This document shows, in pieces, positions 15,869-24,735 of a stretch of DNA of 37,238 bases; the stretch's first letter is position 1; the number at the start of each line of letters is the position of its first letter. Position numbers and translations under genes: made by a program. Location of the stretch: assembly GCA_030037885.1 (NCBI GenBank), contig JASHPU010000276.1:1-37238 (forward strand), written 5' to 3'. The stretch is from Xanthobacteraceae bacterium (lineage in GTDB: Bacteria; Pseudomonadota; Alphaproteobacteria; Rhizobiales; Xanthobacteraceae). Under the pieces are notes generated by a model that made no database searches, was not told the DNA's origin, and was given only the letters and a program-made list of their open reading frames with translations.

Positions 15869-16543
15869 ATGATTAACGTTAAGGCTCAAGCCTACGTGTT
15901 CGACGCCTACGGCACGTTGTTCGACGTCCACGCCGCAATGACGCGGCATCGCGCCGAGGCCGGCCCCGACGCCGAACGGTTTTCCGAGATCTGGCGGATC
16001 AAGCAACTCGAATATAGCTGGACGCTGACGCTTGCCGGCGCCTATCTCGATTTCTGGACCCTCACCGAGCGCGCGCTCGATTACGCTTTCGCCCGCGTTC
16101 CCTCGGTGAGCCGGGCGCTGCGGCCAAAGCTGCTCGACGCCTATTTCAAGCTCGATGCATTCCCTGACGCGGCCGCGACTCTGGTTGCGCTCAAAACGCG
16201 CGGGCTACGGCTTGCCATCCTGTCCAACGGATCGTCGCAAATGCTTGCGGCCGCGGCGGAAGCGTCCGACCTCGCTGCGTCACTCGACGCGGTGCTCTCG
16301 GTCGATGCGGTGCGCGCCTATAAGCCTCGGCCGGAAGTCTATGCTCTCGTCACCGATCGATTCGGGATTCGCGCGCCGGAGGTCGTTTTCGTCTCGTCCA
16401 ATCGCTGGGACGTGATGGGCGCCGCGTCATTCGGCTTTAACGCCGTGTGGGTCAACCGCGGTCGGATGCCCGATGAATACCCCAATGCGCAGCCAAGCCG
16501 GGTGATCGCCACCCTCGCAGAACTGCCTGCGCTCGGCCTCTGA
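15869..16543 (+). CDS. Haloacid dehalogenase, type II (L-2-haloacid dehalogenase family)
   Basis: A 224-residue HAD-superfamily hydrolase. The nucleophile Asp12 lies in FDAYGTLFD. Other L-DEX-type active-site residues are in place: Thr16, Arg43 (WRIKQLEYSW), Ser119-Asn120 (LSNGS), Lys152 (YKPRPEVY), Ser177, Asn178 and Asp181 (SSNRWDVMGA). The type II set is complete, so it probably hydrolyses short L-2-haloacids to D-2-hydroxyacids through an ester intermediate; the natural substrate may differ. The frame is open to 15533, but the ATG at 15869 starts the family fold. Cytoplasmic, no signal peptide. Confidence 0.93.
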   Translation: MINVKAQAYVFDAYGTLFDVHAAMTRHRAEAGPDAERFSEIWRIKQLEYSWTLTLAGAYLDFWTLTERALDYAFARVPSVSRALRPKLLDAYFKLDAFPDAAATLVALKTRGLRLAILSNGSSQMLAAAAEASDLAASLDAVLSVDAVRAYKPRPEVYALVTDRFGIRAPEVVFVSSNRWDVMGAASFGFNAVWVNRGRMPDEYPNAQPSRVIATLAELPALGL

Positions 16544-16579
16544 GCGGAGTGCAAAATACCCGAGCCTGGCATCAATCGA

Positions 16580-16825
16580 TCAGGCGGCGCTGTTCTGCCC
16601 GTCTGCAGCCTCGCCGGTCTTCAAGGCGGTCACAACCTGCTGCTTGGTCAGCCGCGTGCCGTCGTCGCCCTCGATCAGCAGCGTGACCCGGCCGCCGTCG
16701 TTGACGTGGCGCGCCCAATTCATCGCCTCATCGAGCAGACCGAACTCCTTATAAAGATGCCGATCCTTCTCCAGTGGCGAGATGGCTTCCGAGCCGCGCG
16801 GCCCCGAATAAACGCGATAGCTCAT
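16580..16825 (-). CDS. Small conserved-looking protein, 81 aa
   Basis: A short soluble protein starting MSYRVYSGPRGSEAISPLEK, with DEAMNWARHVNDGGRVTLLIEGDDGTRL in the middle. This looks like a helix plus a beta hairpin, and I know no named domain. The ATG at 16825 has a perfect AGGAGGT ribosome-binding site about 6 bases upstream, so it is almost surely translated, and well. The frame is open to 16861 but that extension has no such site. It is monocistronic as far as can be seen, and its function is unknown. Confidence 0.8.
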   Translation of the reverse strand: MSYRVYSGPRGSEAISPLEKDRHLYKEFGLLDEAMNWARHVNDGGRVTLLIEGDDGTRLTKQQVVTALKTGEAADGQNSAA

Positions 16826-16942
16826 ATGCTGACCTCCTGGTGCAGAGCAGGTCCTGGGCAACGCGCAACCCGGCGCCCGCGTTCCCGCTGCGCAAGGCCG
16901 CTTGTCCTACACAGAGCCGAAACACGATTTTCGATTATTCCT

Positions 16943-17401
16943 TTACTGCTTCTGCGGCTCGAAAGCCTGATCGCTGTATGGCAGGAGCGCCGGCCGCTGA
17001 ATTACGATGAAGGCGTGATCGAGCGTATGATGGCAATTGTTACAGCCGGCGCTCAGGCTATCGAACGCCGTCATGAACGCCGCGCGATTCTTGTCCGCGA
17101 TCGCCTTCTGTAGCGCCTTGATGGGAGCACCGACCATTTTCTCCACGGTGTCGCCGCCGAGCAATGTGTTGACGTCGTCGAAACCGTCGTTGAGCTCGTC
17201 CACCTCGTAGTCGGCGAGCGGCCAATTGCCGGCCCGGCCTGCGAACCACAGCTTGATATGGCGCAATTGCTGGAGGATCATGATTTCAGTCAGGCCGGGC
17301 ACGTTCGCTGCAGCACCCGCCAGCGGCGCCGCGTTCTGCGCGCTCGCGGTGACACCGAGAAGCATCGCTGCCGCCAGGGCTCCAAAAAATAGCCATTTCA
17401 T
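16943..17401 (-). CDS. Periplasmic cytochrome c'-like (class II) protein
   Basis: A 152-residue exported protein with a clear signal peptide (MKWLFFGALAAAMLLGVTASA, cleavage near 21). A single heme c motif CNNCHH (Cys120, Cys123, His124) lies near the C-terminus, as in four-helix-bundle class II cytochromes. The preceding part is helical: LQQLRHIKLWFAGRAGNW and EVDELNDGFDDVNTLLGG. A covalently bound heme c is strongly expected. It may bind gas ligands or carry electrons; which, I cannot tell. The secreted protein gene upstream ends 20 bases before it, so the two are likely one operon. Confidence 0.75.
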   Translation of the reverse strand: MKWLFFGALAAAMLLGVTASAQNAAPLAGAAANVPGLTEIMILQQLRHIKLWFAGRAGNWPLADYEVDELNDGFDDVNTLLGGDTVEKMVGAPIKALQKAIADKNRAAFMTAFDSLSAGCNNCHHTLDHAFIVIQRPALLPYSDQAFEPQKQ

Positions 17402-17421
17402 GGATTCCTCCTTGCAGAACT

Positions 17422-18000
17422 TCAGCTCAACGGAGCCAGGGTCCCAGTGCAGGCTTTCGGATATGCGGTCTGGCAGGCTTCATACAGCGCAGGACAGGCT
17501 TTTGCCGCGGCCAGCGCGGCATCGATCGTGTTGGCCCTGTCGCCTGCCGCGCGCGCCGACACATCATAAGTGAGCACGGCGTTATCGCGGTCGATATTGC
17601 GGTCGGTCATCAGAAAACTCTCGGCGGCATTATAAAACGTGGTCGCCATGCTGATCGCTTCTTGCAGCTTCTTGGTGAAGATCGCATTGGCGTGCGGATC
17701 GGGATGGACCACGCGGGCGTGCACGGCGGCGTCCGTATAGAGCGCGTTGAGCTTGAAGTAGACGCCACCGCACTGCGCCAGCACCAGCCAGTACGGCTTG
17801 CCGGCGACCGAACCGGGCGCGGCCACCACGGTGTCGCGCTTGTCGATCGGGACCGGCGGCGGCGGTCGCTCGATCTCGCCCCGCGCGCGCCTATGGTAAC
17901 GGTGCGGGTGATGTTGCGCGTCGGCGCGCGTTGCCGCGACGGACACTGATGCGACAAGGGCCAAGGCGACCAGCGCGGCTTTCGTGAAAATTCCGGGCAT
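17422..18000 (-). CDS. Secreted protein of unknown function, 192 aa
   Basis: Starts MPGIFTKAALVALALVASVS, a typical signal peptide with a likely cleavage after ADA (~28), followed by a His/Arg-rich stretch (QHHPHRYHRRARGE, 29-42). The mature part is helical, with GKPYWLVLAQCGGVYFKLNA (~67-86) and a C-terminal cluster of cysteines (KACPALYEACQTAYPKACTG). I recognise no domain. The frame is open to 18090, but the ATG at 18000 begins the signal peptide. It lies 50 bases after the SDR gene and 20 bases before the cytochrome gene on the same strand; a shared periplasmic role with the cytochrome is a guess from position. Confidence 0.75.
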   Translation of the reverse strand: MPGIFTKAALVALALVASVSVAATRADAQHHPHRYHRRARGEIERPPPPVPIDKRDTVVAAPGSVAGKPYWLVLAQCGGVYFKLNALYTDAAVHARVVHPDPHANAIFTKKLQEAISMATTFYNAAESFLMTDRNIDRDNAVLTYDVSARAAGDRANTIDAALAAAKACPALYEACQTAYPKACTGTLAPLS

Positions 18001-18050
18001 GGCGCGATTATAGGCCGGCCGCCGCGCGGCGCTCAAAGTTCTGCAGTTGT

Positions 18051-18752
18051 TTAGAACTTTTCTACCCACGGCCGCAGCTCGATCTCCCACGCCCAGGCGC
18101 TGCGGTCCTGCCGCAGCAGGTCGAGATAGGCCTGCGCGATCGCGTCCGGATCGAGTGTGCTGGCGGGGCGGTCCGGCGGATCGGGGCGCCGCGCGCTACG
18201 GATGCCGCCGTCGATGACGACATGGGCGACGTGAATGCCTTGCGGCGACAATTCGCGCGCCATGCTCTGTGCCAGGCCGCGCAACGCGAACTTGCCCATG
18301 GCGAACGGCGCCGACTGCGCGTAGCCTTTGACGCTCGCCGAGGCGCCGGTGAACAGGATCGCGCCGCGCCCGCGCGGCACCATGCGCTTGGCCGCCTGCT
18401 GCGCCACCAGGAATCCGCCATAGGCGCTGACCGCCATTGATTTCGCCACCTCGGGCGGGTCGAGGTCGACGAAAGGCCCGCGCGTGCGATAGCTCGCGTT
18501 GTAGACGACCACGTCGAGAGCGCCGAGCGCGCTCTCGACGTCGGCAAACAGCTTCGCCACCTGGCCCAGGTCGGTGGCGTCGCAAGCGAAGGCCTTGCCG
18601 CGCACTTCCGCAGCCAGCGTGTTCAGTTCGCCGGCCCGGCGGGCGGCAAGTGCGATTGCCATCCCGGCTTTATTGAAGGTGCGTGCCAAGGACGCGGAGA
18701 GTCCTGGCCCCACGCCGACGATGAGCGCGGTCCGATACATAGGGTCGTTCAT
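18051..18752 (-). CDS. SDR-family oxidoreductase with Phe at the catalytic Tyr position
   Basis: A 233-residue protein with a Rossmann fold. The dinucleotide-binding region is VGVGPGLSASLARTF (12-26), a looser form of TGxxxGxG. NAS (85-87) stands for the usual NNAG, and the GASAS serine (Ser138) is present. Where the catalytic YxxxK is expected, the sequence reads PFAMGK, giving Phe150-x3-Lys154. I recall the same Phe in close relatives, so it is probably a family trait rather than a mutation. Without the Tyr, normal hydride-transfer chemistry is doubtful. Cytoplasmic; substrate unknown. It is the first gene of a run that continues into two secreted-protein genes. Confidence 0.85.
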   Translation of the reverse strand: MNDPMYRTALIVGVGPGLSASLARTFNKAGMAIALAARRAGELNTLAAEVRGKAFACDATDLGQVAKLFADVESALGALDVVVYNASYRTRGPFVDLDPPEVAKSMAVSAYGGFLVAQQAAKRMVPRGRGAILFTGASASVKGYAQSAPFAMGKFALRGLAQSMARELSPQGIHVAHVVIDGGIRSARRPDPPDRPASTLDPDAIAQAYLDLLRQDRSAWAWEIELRPWVEKF

Positions 18753-18819
18753 GGGGTCTCCTGTTCTCTGGCGATGAAAATTGCCGTCATCAATCCGCTA
18801 AACCTAGTCTTGATGGACG

Positions 18820-18839
18820 ACGCTTGCCACGACAAGCGT
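18820..18839. repeat. Small hairpin upstream of the DUF2905 gene
   Basis: Perfect 7-bp stem ACGCTTG / CAAGCGT with a 6-base loop CCACGA, in the 136-bp divergent region between the SDR and DUF2905 genes. No T-run follows. It could be an operator half-site pair or a leader structure for the rightward gene; the sequence does not decide. Confidence 0.35.
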
Positions 18840-18888
18840 GCCCTTGATGGTAAACCGCAGCGTCCCTACCTCCGAGCCGAGGGTCGCA

Positions 18889-19095
18889 ATGGACATACAA
18901 CGTTTGCTCATCGGGCTTGGCGTCTTGCTGCTGATCATCGGCATTGCCTGGCCGCTCTTGATGCGCACCGGCATTGGCCGGCTCCCTGGCGACATCATGT
19001 TTCATCGCGGCGGCGTTACGTTTTATTTTCCGTTGGTCACCTGCATCATCGTCAGCATCGTGCTGAGCGCGCTGTTTTGGCTGCTCAACCGCTAA
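18889..19095 (+). CDS. DUF2905 family small membrane protein
   Basis: A 68-residue inner-membrane protein with two TM segments (~6-24 and ~47-65). Between them is the family signature GRLPGDIMFHRGGVTFYFP, typical of DUF2905. The family function is unknown. The frame is open upstream to 18838, but ATG 18889 begins at the first TM and gives the usual family length. No strong ribosome-binding site is present (GAGGG about 5 bases upstream). It stands alone on its strand between minus-strand genes. Confidence 0.88.
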   Translation: MDIQRLLIGLGVLLLIIGIAWPLLMRTGIGRLPGDIMFHRGGVTFYFPLVTCIIVSIVLSALFWLLNR

Positions 19096-19122
19096 CCGAG
19101 CGCGCCCGCACGGCCGATCTGC

Positions 19123-19548
19123 TCAATCGATCACCGCGACCGCATTGATTTCGACCATACAGCGCGGATCGGTCGCAAGCCGCACCACCTGCACGGTCGT
19201 CGTGGCCGGCTTGGCATCGCGAAAATATTCGGCCCAGATGCGGTTGAGCGCGTCCTGATCGGACAGGTCAGTAACAAAGCGGTCGGCGGTGACGACGTCG
19301 GCAAAGCTTGCTCCCACCGCCTGCAGCCCGCGCTTGAGATTTTCCAACGCCGCGCGCGCCTGTCCCGCCATATCGCGCGGCATGGCGTCGAATTCCTCCG
19401 GCCGATGCGGATGATGGTGATACACCGGCGCCGCGGTGACGCCGGCGAGATAAACGGTGGTGCCGCCCCTCACCTTGATCGCCGGCGCATACGGCATCCA
19501 CAGGTCGGGCGCGTCGGGCCAGTGGATGTGTTCGATGGTTTTGGACAT
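19123..19548 (-). CDS. RidA-family protein
   Basis: A 141-residue member of the RidA/YjgF/UK114 superfamily of small trimeric enzymes. Archetypal RidA hydrolyses reactive enamine/imine intermediates made by PLP enzymes. Visible family segments are the VYLAGVTAAP strand (~32-41), RAALENLKRGLQAVGASFADVV (~66-87) and the C-terminal ATDPRCMVEINAVAV, with the Arg-x-x-x-Glu pair (Arg129/Glu132 region) of active members. The HHHPHRPEEFDAMPRD insert (~44-59) is unlike classic RidA, so this is a paralogue group of uncertain substrate. The start at 19548 is divergent from higB with 55 bases between, and both can be served by the palindrome there. Confidence 0.88.
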   Translation of the reverse strand: MSKTIEHIHWPDAPDLWMPYAPAIKVRGGTTVYLAGVTAAPVYHHHPHRPEEFDAMPRDMAGQARAALENLKRGLQAVGASFADVVTADRFVTDLSDQDALNRIWAEYFRDAKPATTTVQVVRLATDPRCMVEINAVAVID

Positions 19549-19569
19549 GAGAGTCTCCGGGTTCGCCGC

Positions 19570-19597
19570 TTGTAACGCATAACGTTCTGCGTTACAA
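19570..19597. promoter_or_regulatory. Perfect palindrome forming two opposed promoters; probable HigA operator
   Basis: TTGTAACGCA (19570-19579), an 8-base spacer, then TGCGTTACAA (19588-19597), an exact 10-bp inverted repeat. On the plus strand it reads TTGTAA - 17 bp - TACAAT (19593-19598), a near-ideal sigma-70 promoter toward higB. On the minus strand it reads TTGTAA - 17 bp - TACAAG (19574-19569) toward ridA. Repression by the HigA antitoxin of its own promoter is the rule in HigBA systems, and this palindrome is the obvious operator. Confidence 0.75.
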
Positions 19598-19603
19598 TCG
19601 CGC

Positions 19604-19885
19604 ATGATCGTCAGCTTTCGCGATAACCAGACGGCGGCGATCTGGTCTGGCCGGCGCAGCGCGCGCCTGCCGGGGAACATTCAGGCAGCCGCCCTGCGAA
19701 AGCTTCGTCTGCTCAACAACGCCAAGCGCCTGGAAGATTTTCGCGTCCCTCCAGGAAATCGACTTGAAGCCTTGGCAGGAGATCGAAAGGACCAACACTC
19801 CATCCGCATCAATGACCAGTGGCGGATTTGCTTCGTGTGGAAGGACAACAATGCGCACCAAGTCGAGATCGTCGACTACCACTGA
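19604..19885 (+). CDS. higB: HigB-type toxin (RelE superfamily mRNA interferase)
   Basis: A 93-residue toxin of a type II toxin-antitoxin pair. HigB proteins cut mRNA at the ribosome. The sequence follows the family closely: GRRSARLPGNIQAAALRKLRLL in the helical part, RVPPGNRLEALAGDR (47-61) and the C-terminal strands SIRINDQWRICFVW and VEIVDYH. All the characteristic blocks are present, so it looks intact. No ribosome-binding site precedes the ATG. The -10 at 19593-19598 puts the transcript start at about 19605, on or just at the start codon, so translation is probably leaderless. The antitoxin gene overlaps its 3' end by 35 bases. Confidence 0.95.
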   Translation: MIVSFRDNQTAAIWSGRRSARLPGNIQAAALRKLRLLNNAKRLEDFRVPPGNRLEALAGDRKDQHSIRINDQWRICFVWKDNNAHQVEIVDYH

Positions 19886-20171
19886 GCTCCTGGCGAATCC
19901 CCACCCCGGCGAGATTTTGGCCGAGGAGTTTCTCAAGCCGATGGCCTTGTCGCAAACCGCGCTGGCCCGCGCGATCGGCGTGCCGCCAAGACGAATCAAT
20001 GAGATTGTGCTCGGCAAACGCGCCATTACGGCTGATACCGACCTTCGTCTGGCCCGCTATTTTGGCATGTCCGAAGGATTCTTCATCGGCCTGCAGACCG
20101 ACTATGAGCTGATGGAACGCAAGCGCGCGCTCGGCGAGAAGCTAAAGGCGATCAGGCCCAGGGCGGCTTGA
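19851..20171 (+). CDS. higA: HigA-type antitoxin (HTH, XRE family)
   Basis: A 106-residue antitoxin and autorepressor that neutralises HigB by direct binding. The family signature HPGEILAEEFLKPMALSQTALARAIGVP (~18-45) leads into the helix-turn-helix and RRINEIVLGKRAITADTDLRLARYF (~47-71). The toxin gene comes first, the gene order typical of higBA. I chose the ATG at 19851, inside the end of higB; the overlap of 35 bases implies translational coupling. The stop is 8 bases from the convergent mccB stop. Confidence 0.95.
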   Translation: MRTKSRSSTTTELLANPHPGEILAEEFLKPMALSQTALARAIGVPPRRINEIVLGKRAITADTDLRLARYFGMSEGFFIGLQTDYELMERKRALGEKLKAIRPRAA

Positions 20172-20179
20172 AAACACTC

Positions 20180-21808
<1,629 letters not shown>

Positions 21809-22003
21809 AGTGAACAGAAAGTCAGAAACTGCACGCCTCGCCGCACTGCACCATGCTTTGTGAATCTATTCCGAACAAATATGGCAGGGAACCGAAACTT
21901 TCGCGACGACCTCGCGTTCGCACGATGAGCATCCCGAACATGTACGGTCGCTGAATCGGAAGCGGAACCGCATTGTGGGGATACGGACCAGAGGAGTGAA
22001 CGA

Positions 22004-22735
22004 ATGAAAAACTACCAAAACACCTTGCTGGCCGGCGTCGCCGCCCTCGCTCTTGTTGCGGGAACCGGTTTCGCGTCGGCGCAAGGCGGGTCGGATCAAG
22101 GAGGGGGCCAATCAGGCGCGTCCGCACAGCAACATGCGCAACCCGGTGGCGCTATGAGCCGGGGCGCGCAGTCTGGCGGCGCTATGAGCCGGAGCGGCGC
22201 GCAGCACGGCAACACCGCGCAAAACACGCAGCATGCTGGCCAGCAGGGCGCCAACACCGGCCGGCCGGGAGCCAATCGTAATGGCCAGGAGATGAACCGG
22301 ACTGCTCAAGGTCAGCGGGGTTCGCGAGAACGCAGCTTACAGGGCTTGCAGGGCAATGCCCAGAACCAGATGCAGCGCCAGGGCAATGCGCCAAACCAGG
22401 CGCAGCAGGCGACGCCGCAAAACAATGCGCGTGGCACCGCGGCCAACGGCGGCGGGCAAGTTCAGGGCAGCAACGTGCGGCTCTCCGAGCAGCAGCGCAC
22501 ACAGATCAGGAACACCGTGATCAACGGGCGCAACGCACCGCGCGTCGGCCACGTGGATTTCGACGTACGGGTCGGCACGGTCATTCCGCGCGGCAAGATC
22601 CACGTCGTGCCGGTGCCCGAGACGCTGGTACGGATCGAGCCGCGCTGGCGCGGTTTCCTGTACTTCGTCTATGAGGACGAGGTCGTGATCGTCAATCCGC
22701 GCACCATGCACATCGTTGCGGTGGTCCCGGCCTAA
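22004..22735 (+). CDS. DUF1236 domain-containing secreted protein
   Basis: A 243-residue exported protein. The signal peptide (MKNYQNTLLAGVAALALVAG..., cleavage after ASA near 26) is followed by a long Gly/Gln/Asn/Ala-rich disordered region (~27-155) and a C-terminal DUF1236 module: VRLSEQQRTQIRNTVI (~159-174), then VDFDVRVGTVIPRGKIHVVP and a final YFVYEDEVVIVNPRTMHIVAVV. Function unknown; the domain is common, often in several copies, in Bradyrhizobium-like genomes. The start has AGAGGAG 8 bases upstream. Two exact-like peptide repeats (GGAMSRGAQS) come from a 30-bp tandem duplication. A strong terminator follows. Confidence 0.9.
   Translation: MKNYQNTLLAGVAALALVAGTGFASAQGGSDQGGGQSGASAQQHAQPGGAMSRGAQSGGAMSRSGAQHGNTAQNTQHAGQQGANTGRPGANRNGQEMNRTAQGQRGSRERSLQGLQGNAQNQMQRQGNAPNQAQQATPQNNARGTAANGGGQVQGSNVRLSEQQRTQIRNTVINGRNAPRVGHVDFDVRVGTVIPRGKIHVVPVPETLVRIEPRWRGFLYFVYEDEVVIVNPRTMHIVAVVPA
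22145..22204 (+). repeat. 30-bp tandem duplication within the DUF1236 gene
   Basis: Two adjacent 30-base units (22145-22174 and 22175-22204), each with the core GGCGCTATGAGCCGG, encode GGAMSRGAQS and GGAMSRSGAQ. They keep the frame and lie in the disordered region, so copy number could change without harm. Confidence 0.7.
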
Positions 22736-22759
22736 CCGCGACAGGTATCCGTAACAAAG

Positions 22760-22797
22760 AAGCGCGGGCGGCTCGACACCGCCCGCGCTTTATGTTT
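22760..22797. terminator. Strong intrinsic terminator between convergent genes
   Basis: A perfect 12-bp stem AAGCGCGGGCGG / CCGCCCGCGCTT with a 7-base loop, followed on the plus strand by TATGTTT. It sits 24 bases after the DUF1236 stop. The minus strand has TCTTTGTTAC after the hairpin, so it can serve the ABC permease gene too. Confidence 0.88.
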
Positions 22798-22811
22798 CGC
22801 CGCCGGCTTAC

Positions 22812-23777
22812 TTACGCGCGTACTTCCTGGCGCTGGAAGACCACGTAGCCGATGACGAATAACAGTATCGTCGTAGCAAGCAGCCCAACGATCTGTGGCC
22901 AGGCGATCAGCACGCTGGCGCCGAGCGGCAGCGGTGCGCCGAGCACCGCACCCTGCAACTGGCTCAGATAGATCGGCCCGAGCGCGCGAGTGGTCGGATC
23001 GAGCAACGCCACGACGACCTCGCCAAACAGCGTCGACGGCGACAGGCGCGCCAGGAACTGTTGCAACACAACGGTACCCGGCGTCTCCAAGCCGAGCGCT
23101 GTGTATCTCGGATCTGGCGGAAAGAAAATCACTGCGACTACACCGCTCAGCGTCGGCCAGACGAAGGAGAAAAACAACCACAGGCCGAGAGTCACGAGGG
23201 CTGCGGTAGCAGTCGAGCGGAACAGAACCGAGAACAACAGTGCCAGCGCCAGCCATACCCCGGCGTAAGCGATGGTCACCAGCAGAAACACGAAAGCGCG
23301 CGCGACCTCCTCGCCTCCTGGGGGAATACCGATGAACAGCAGCCCCAGGCCGATCACAAACAGCCAGAGCACAACGAGCGCGATCGCAAGCGTCATCAGT
23401 GCGCCGAGAAACTTTCCGAACAGCAGCGCATCGCGGTATATCGGTTGCGACAGAATGCGCGAAAGCGTGTGTCTGTTGTGTTCGCTGTTAACGCTATCGA
23501 ACCCCAGTCCAATTGCCATGAGTGGGACCAGCAAGGTGAGCCAAGTGATAAATGACAACAGCTGCTGTTGGCCCGATCCCGAAAAGAACCTCAAGAAAAG
23601 GAACGGATCTTCCGCTACGTTTTGCTTGATGTCCTGGCTGGCGACGTAGACTGTGCCAACTGCGATCAGCATCACAATGAATTCCAGGATGATAAAGCGG
23701 ATGCTGGTGAGATGGTCCGCCAGCTCCTTGAGCATCACAACTCCGAGACCATTAAAGGCCGAGCCTTCACGCCGCAT
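22812..23777 (-). CDS. ABC-2 type transporter permease
   Basis: A 321-residue membrane subunit with about six TM segments (~25-47, 75-92, 124-150, 165-190, 193-218, 286-315). It has an ABC-2 fold of the NosY/YhaP type. The conserved [19 protein letters not shown] loop (~99-117) is the coupling-helix region of such permeases. A periplasmic section (~40-70, [20 protein letters not shown]) lies between TM1 and TM2. The start overlaps the ATPase stop by 11 bases. It is the third and last gene of the operon NEW3 protein - ATPase - permease; the exported substrate is unknown. Confidence 0.92.
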   Translation of the reverse strand: MRREGSAFNGLGVVMLKELADHLTSIRFIILEFIVMLIAVGTVYVASQDIKQNVAEDPFLFLRFFSGSGQQQLLSFITWLTLLVPLMAIGLGFDSVNSEHNRHTLSRILSQPIYRDALLFGKFLGALMTLAIALVVLWLFVIGLGLLFIGIPPGGEEVARAFVFLLVTIAYAGVWLALALLFSVLFRSTATAALVTLGLWLFFSFVWPTLSGVVAVIFFPPDPRYTALGLETPGTVVLQQFLARLSPSTLFGEVVVALLDPTTRALGPIYLSQLQGAVLGAPLPLGASVLIAWPQIVGLLATTILLFVIGYVVFQRQEVRA

Positions 23778-24735
23778 GCCGCGCTCCTTCCTTCAGGGTC
23801 TCGTCGGGCTTCTTTTCGAAGTAATGGGTGTAAATCGCTTCGAGGCTCGGCTCCTGGACGCCGAGATATTTGAGGCGCCCATGCAGGGCGACGACCTCCG
23901 CAGCCGCTTCCGGGCGCACGTCGCGTTCGGCGTGCAGGCGCAACTTGCCGATGCCGGTCTGCTCGATCCGGCTGACGCCCGGAATGAGCGCGAGCCGGTC
24001 GGGAAGTCCGGCGCCATCGGCTTCGATATCGACGACGTAGCCTGCGCCGAGCACCTCGCGGCCGAGCTCGGACACTGTGCCGATCAGCGCGATACGGCCG
24101 GCGCTGAACAGGGCGACGCGGTCGCAGACGCTCTGCACCCGCTCGAGCAGATGCGAGGACAGCAGCACCGAGACGCCCTCCGCCTTGAAGTGGCGGATGA
24201 TGCCGAGCAGCTCGGCCGTGGCATGCGGGTCGAGCCCCGACGTCGGCTCGTCAAGGATCGCGATCTGCGCCCCCTTCATCAGGATCTCGGCAAGGCCGAG
24301 CCGCTGGCGCATGCCGCGCGAGAAGGTCCCGACGCGGTGGTCGGCGAATTCGCCGAGGCCGGCCCGGTCGAGCGCCTCGGCAATCCGCTTTTCGCGATCG
24401 ACGGAGCGAAAACCGATCAGCCGCGCGGTATAGCGCAGATTATCGGCCGCGGTGAGCTGGTCGTAGAAGCCGACGGTATCGGGCAGATAGCCGATCCGCC
24501 TCTTGACGGAAAGCGGCTCGCGCGCCGGATTGAAGCCGAGCACGTTGACCTCACCGTCCGAAATGTCGGTCAACCCGAGCAGCATCAGGATGGTCGTGGT
24601 CTTGCCCGCACCATTCGGCCCGAGCAGACCGAAGATCTCGCCGCGGCCGACGGTGAACGAAATGTGGTCGACCGCGACCTTGCGCCCATAGGACTTGGTG
24701 AGGCCTTGCGCCTCGATGACGGTGTCAGCGTTCAT
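23767..24735 (-). CDS. ABC transporter ATP-binding protein
   Basis: A 322-residue ATPase that powers the adjacent permease. Walker A is GPNGAGKT (39-46), the signature SRGMRQ is at 139-144, Walker B runs AQIAILDEP (157-164) and the switch histidine is His195 (LLSSHLLE). It has the C-terminal extension of ABC-2 (CcmA/NatA-like) ATPases. The start at 24735 overlaps the stop of the NEW3 gene in ATGA, so translation is coupled. The open frame extends to 24813, but the extra codons lie inside the upstream gene. Confidence 0.96.
   Translation of the reverse strand: MNADTVIEAQGLTKSYGRKVAVDHISFTVGRGEIFGLLGPNGAGKTTTILMLLGLTDISDGEVNVLGFNPAREPLSVKRRIGYLPDTVGFYDQLTAADNLRYTARLIGFRSVDREKRIAEALDRAGLGEFADHRVGTFSRGMRQRLGLAEILMKGAQIAILDEPTSGLDPHATAELLGIIRHFKAEGVSVLLSSHLLERVQSVCDRVALFSAGRIALIGTVSELGREVLGAGYVVDIEADGAGLPDRLALIPGVSRIEQTGIGKLRLHAERDVRPEAAAEVVALHGRLKYLGVQEPSLEAIYTHYFEKKPDETLKEGARHAA

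Noticed and set aside
21880-21970. A possible EcfG promoter (GGAAC ... CGTT) before the DUF1236 gene.
   Set aside because: The spacer between GGAAC and CGTT is 22 bases, too long for the 16-17 of the consensus.
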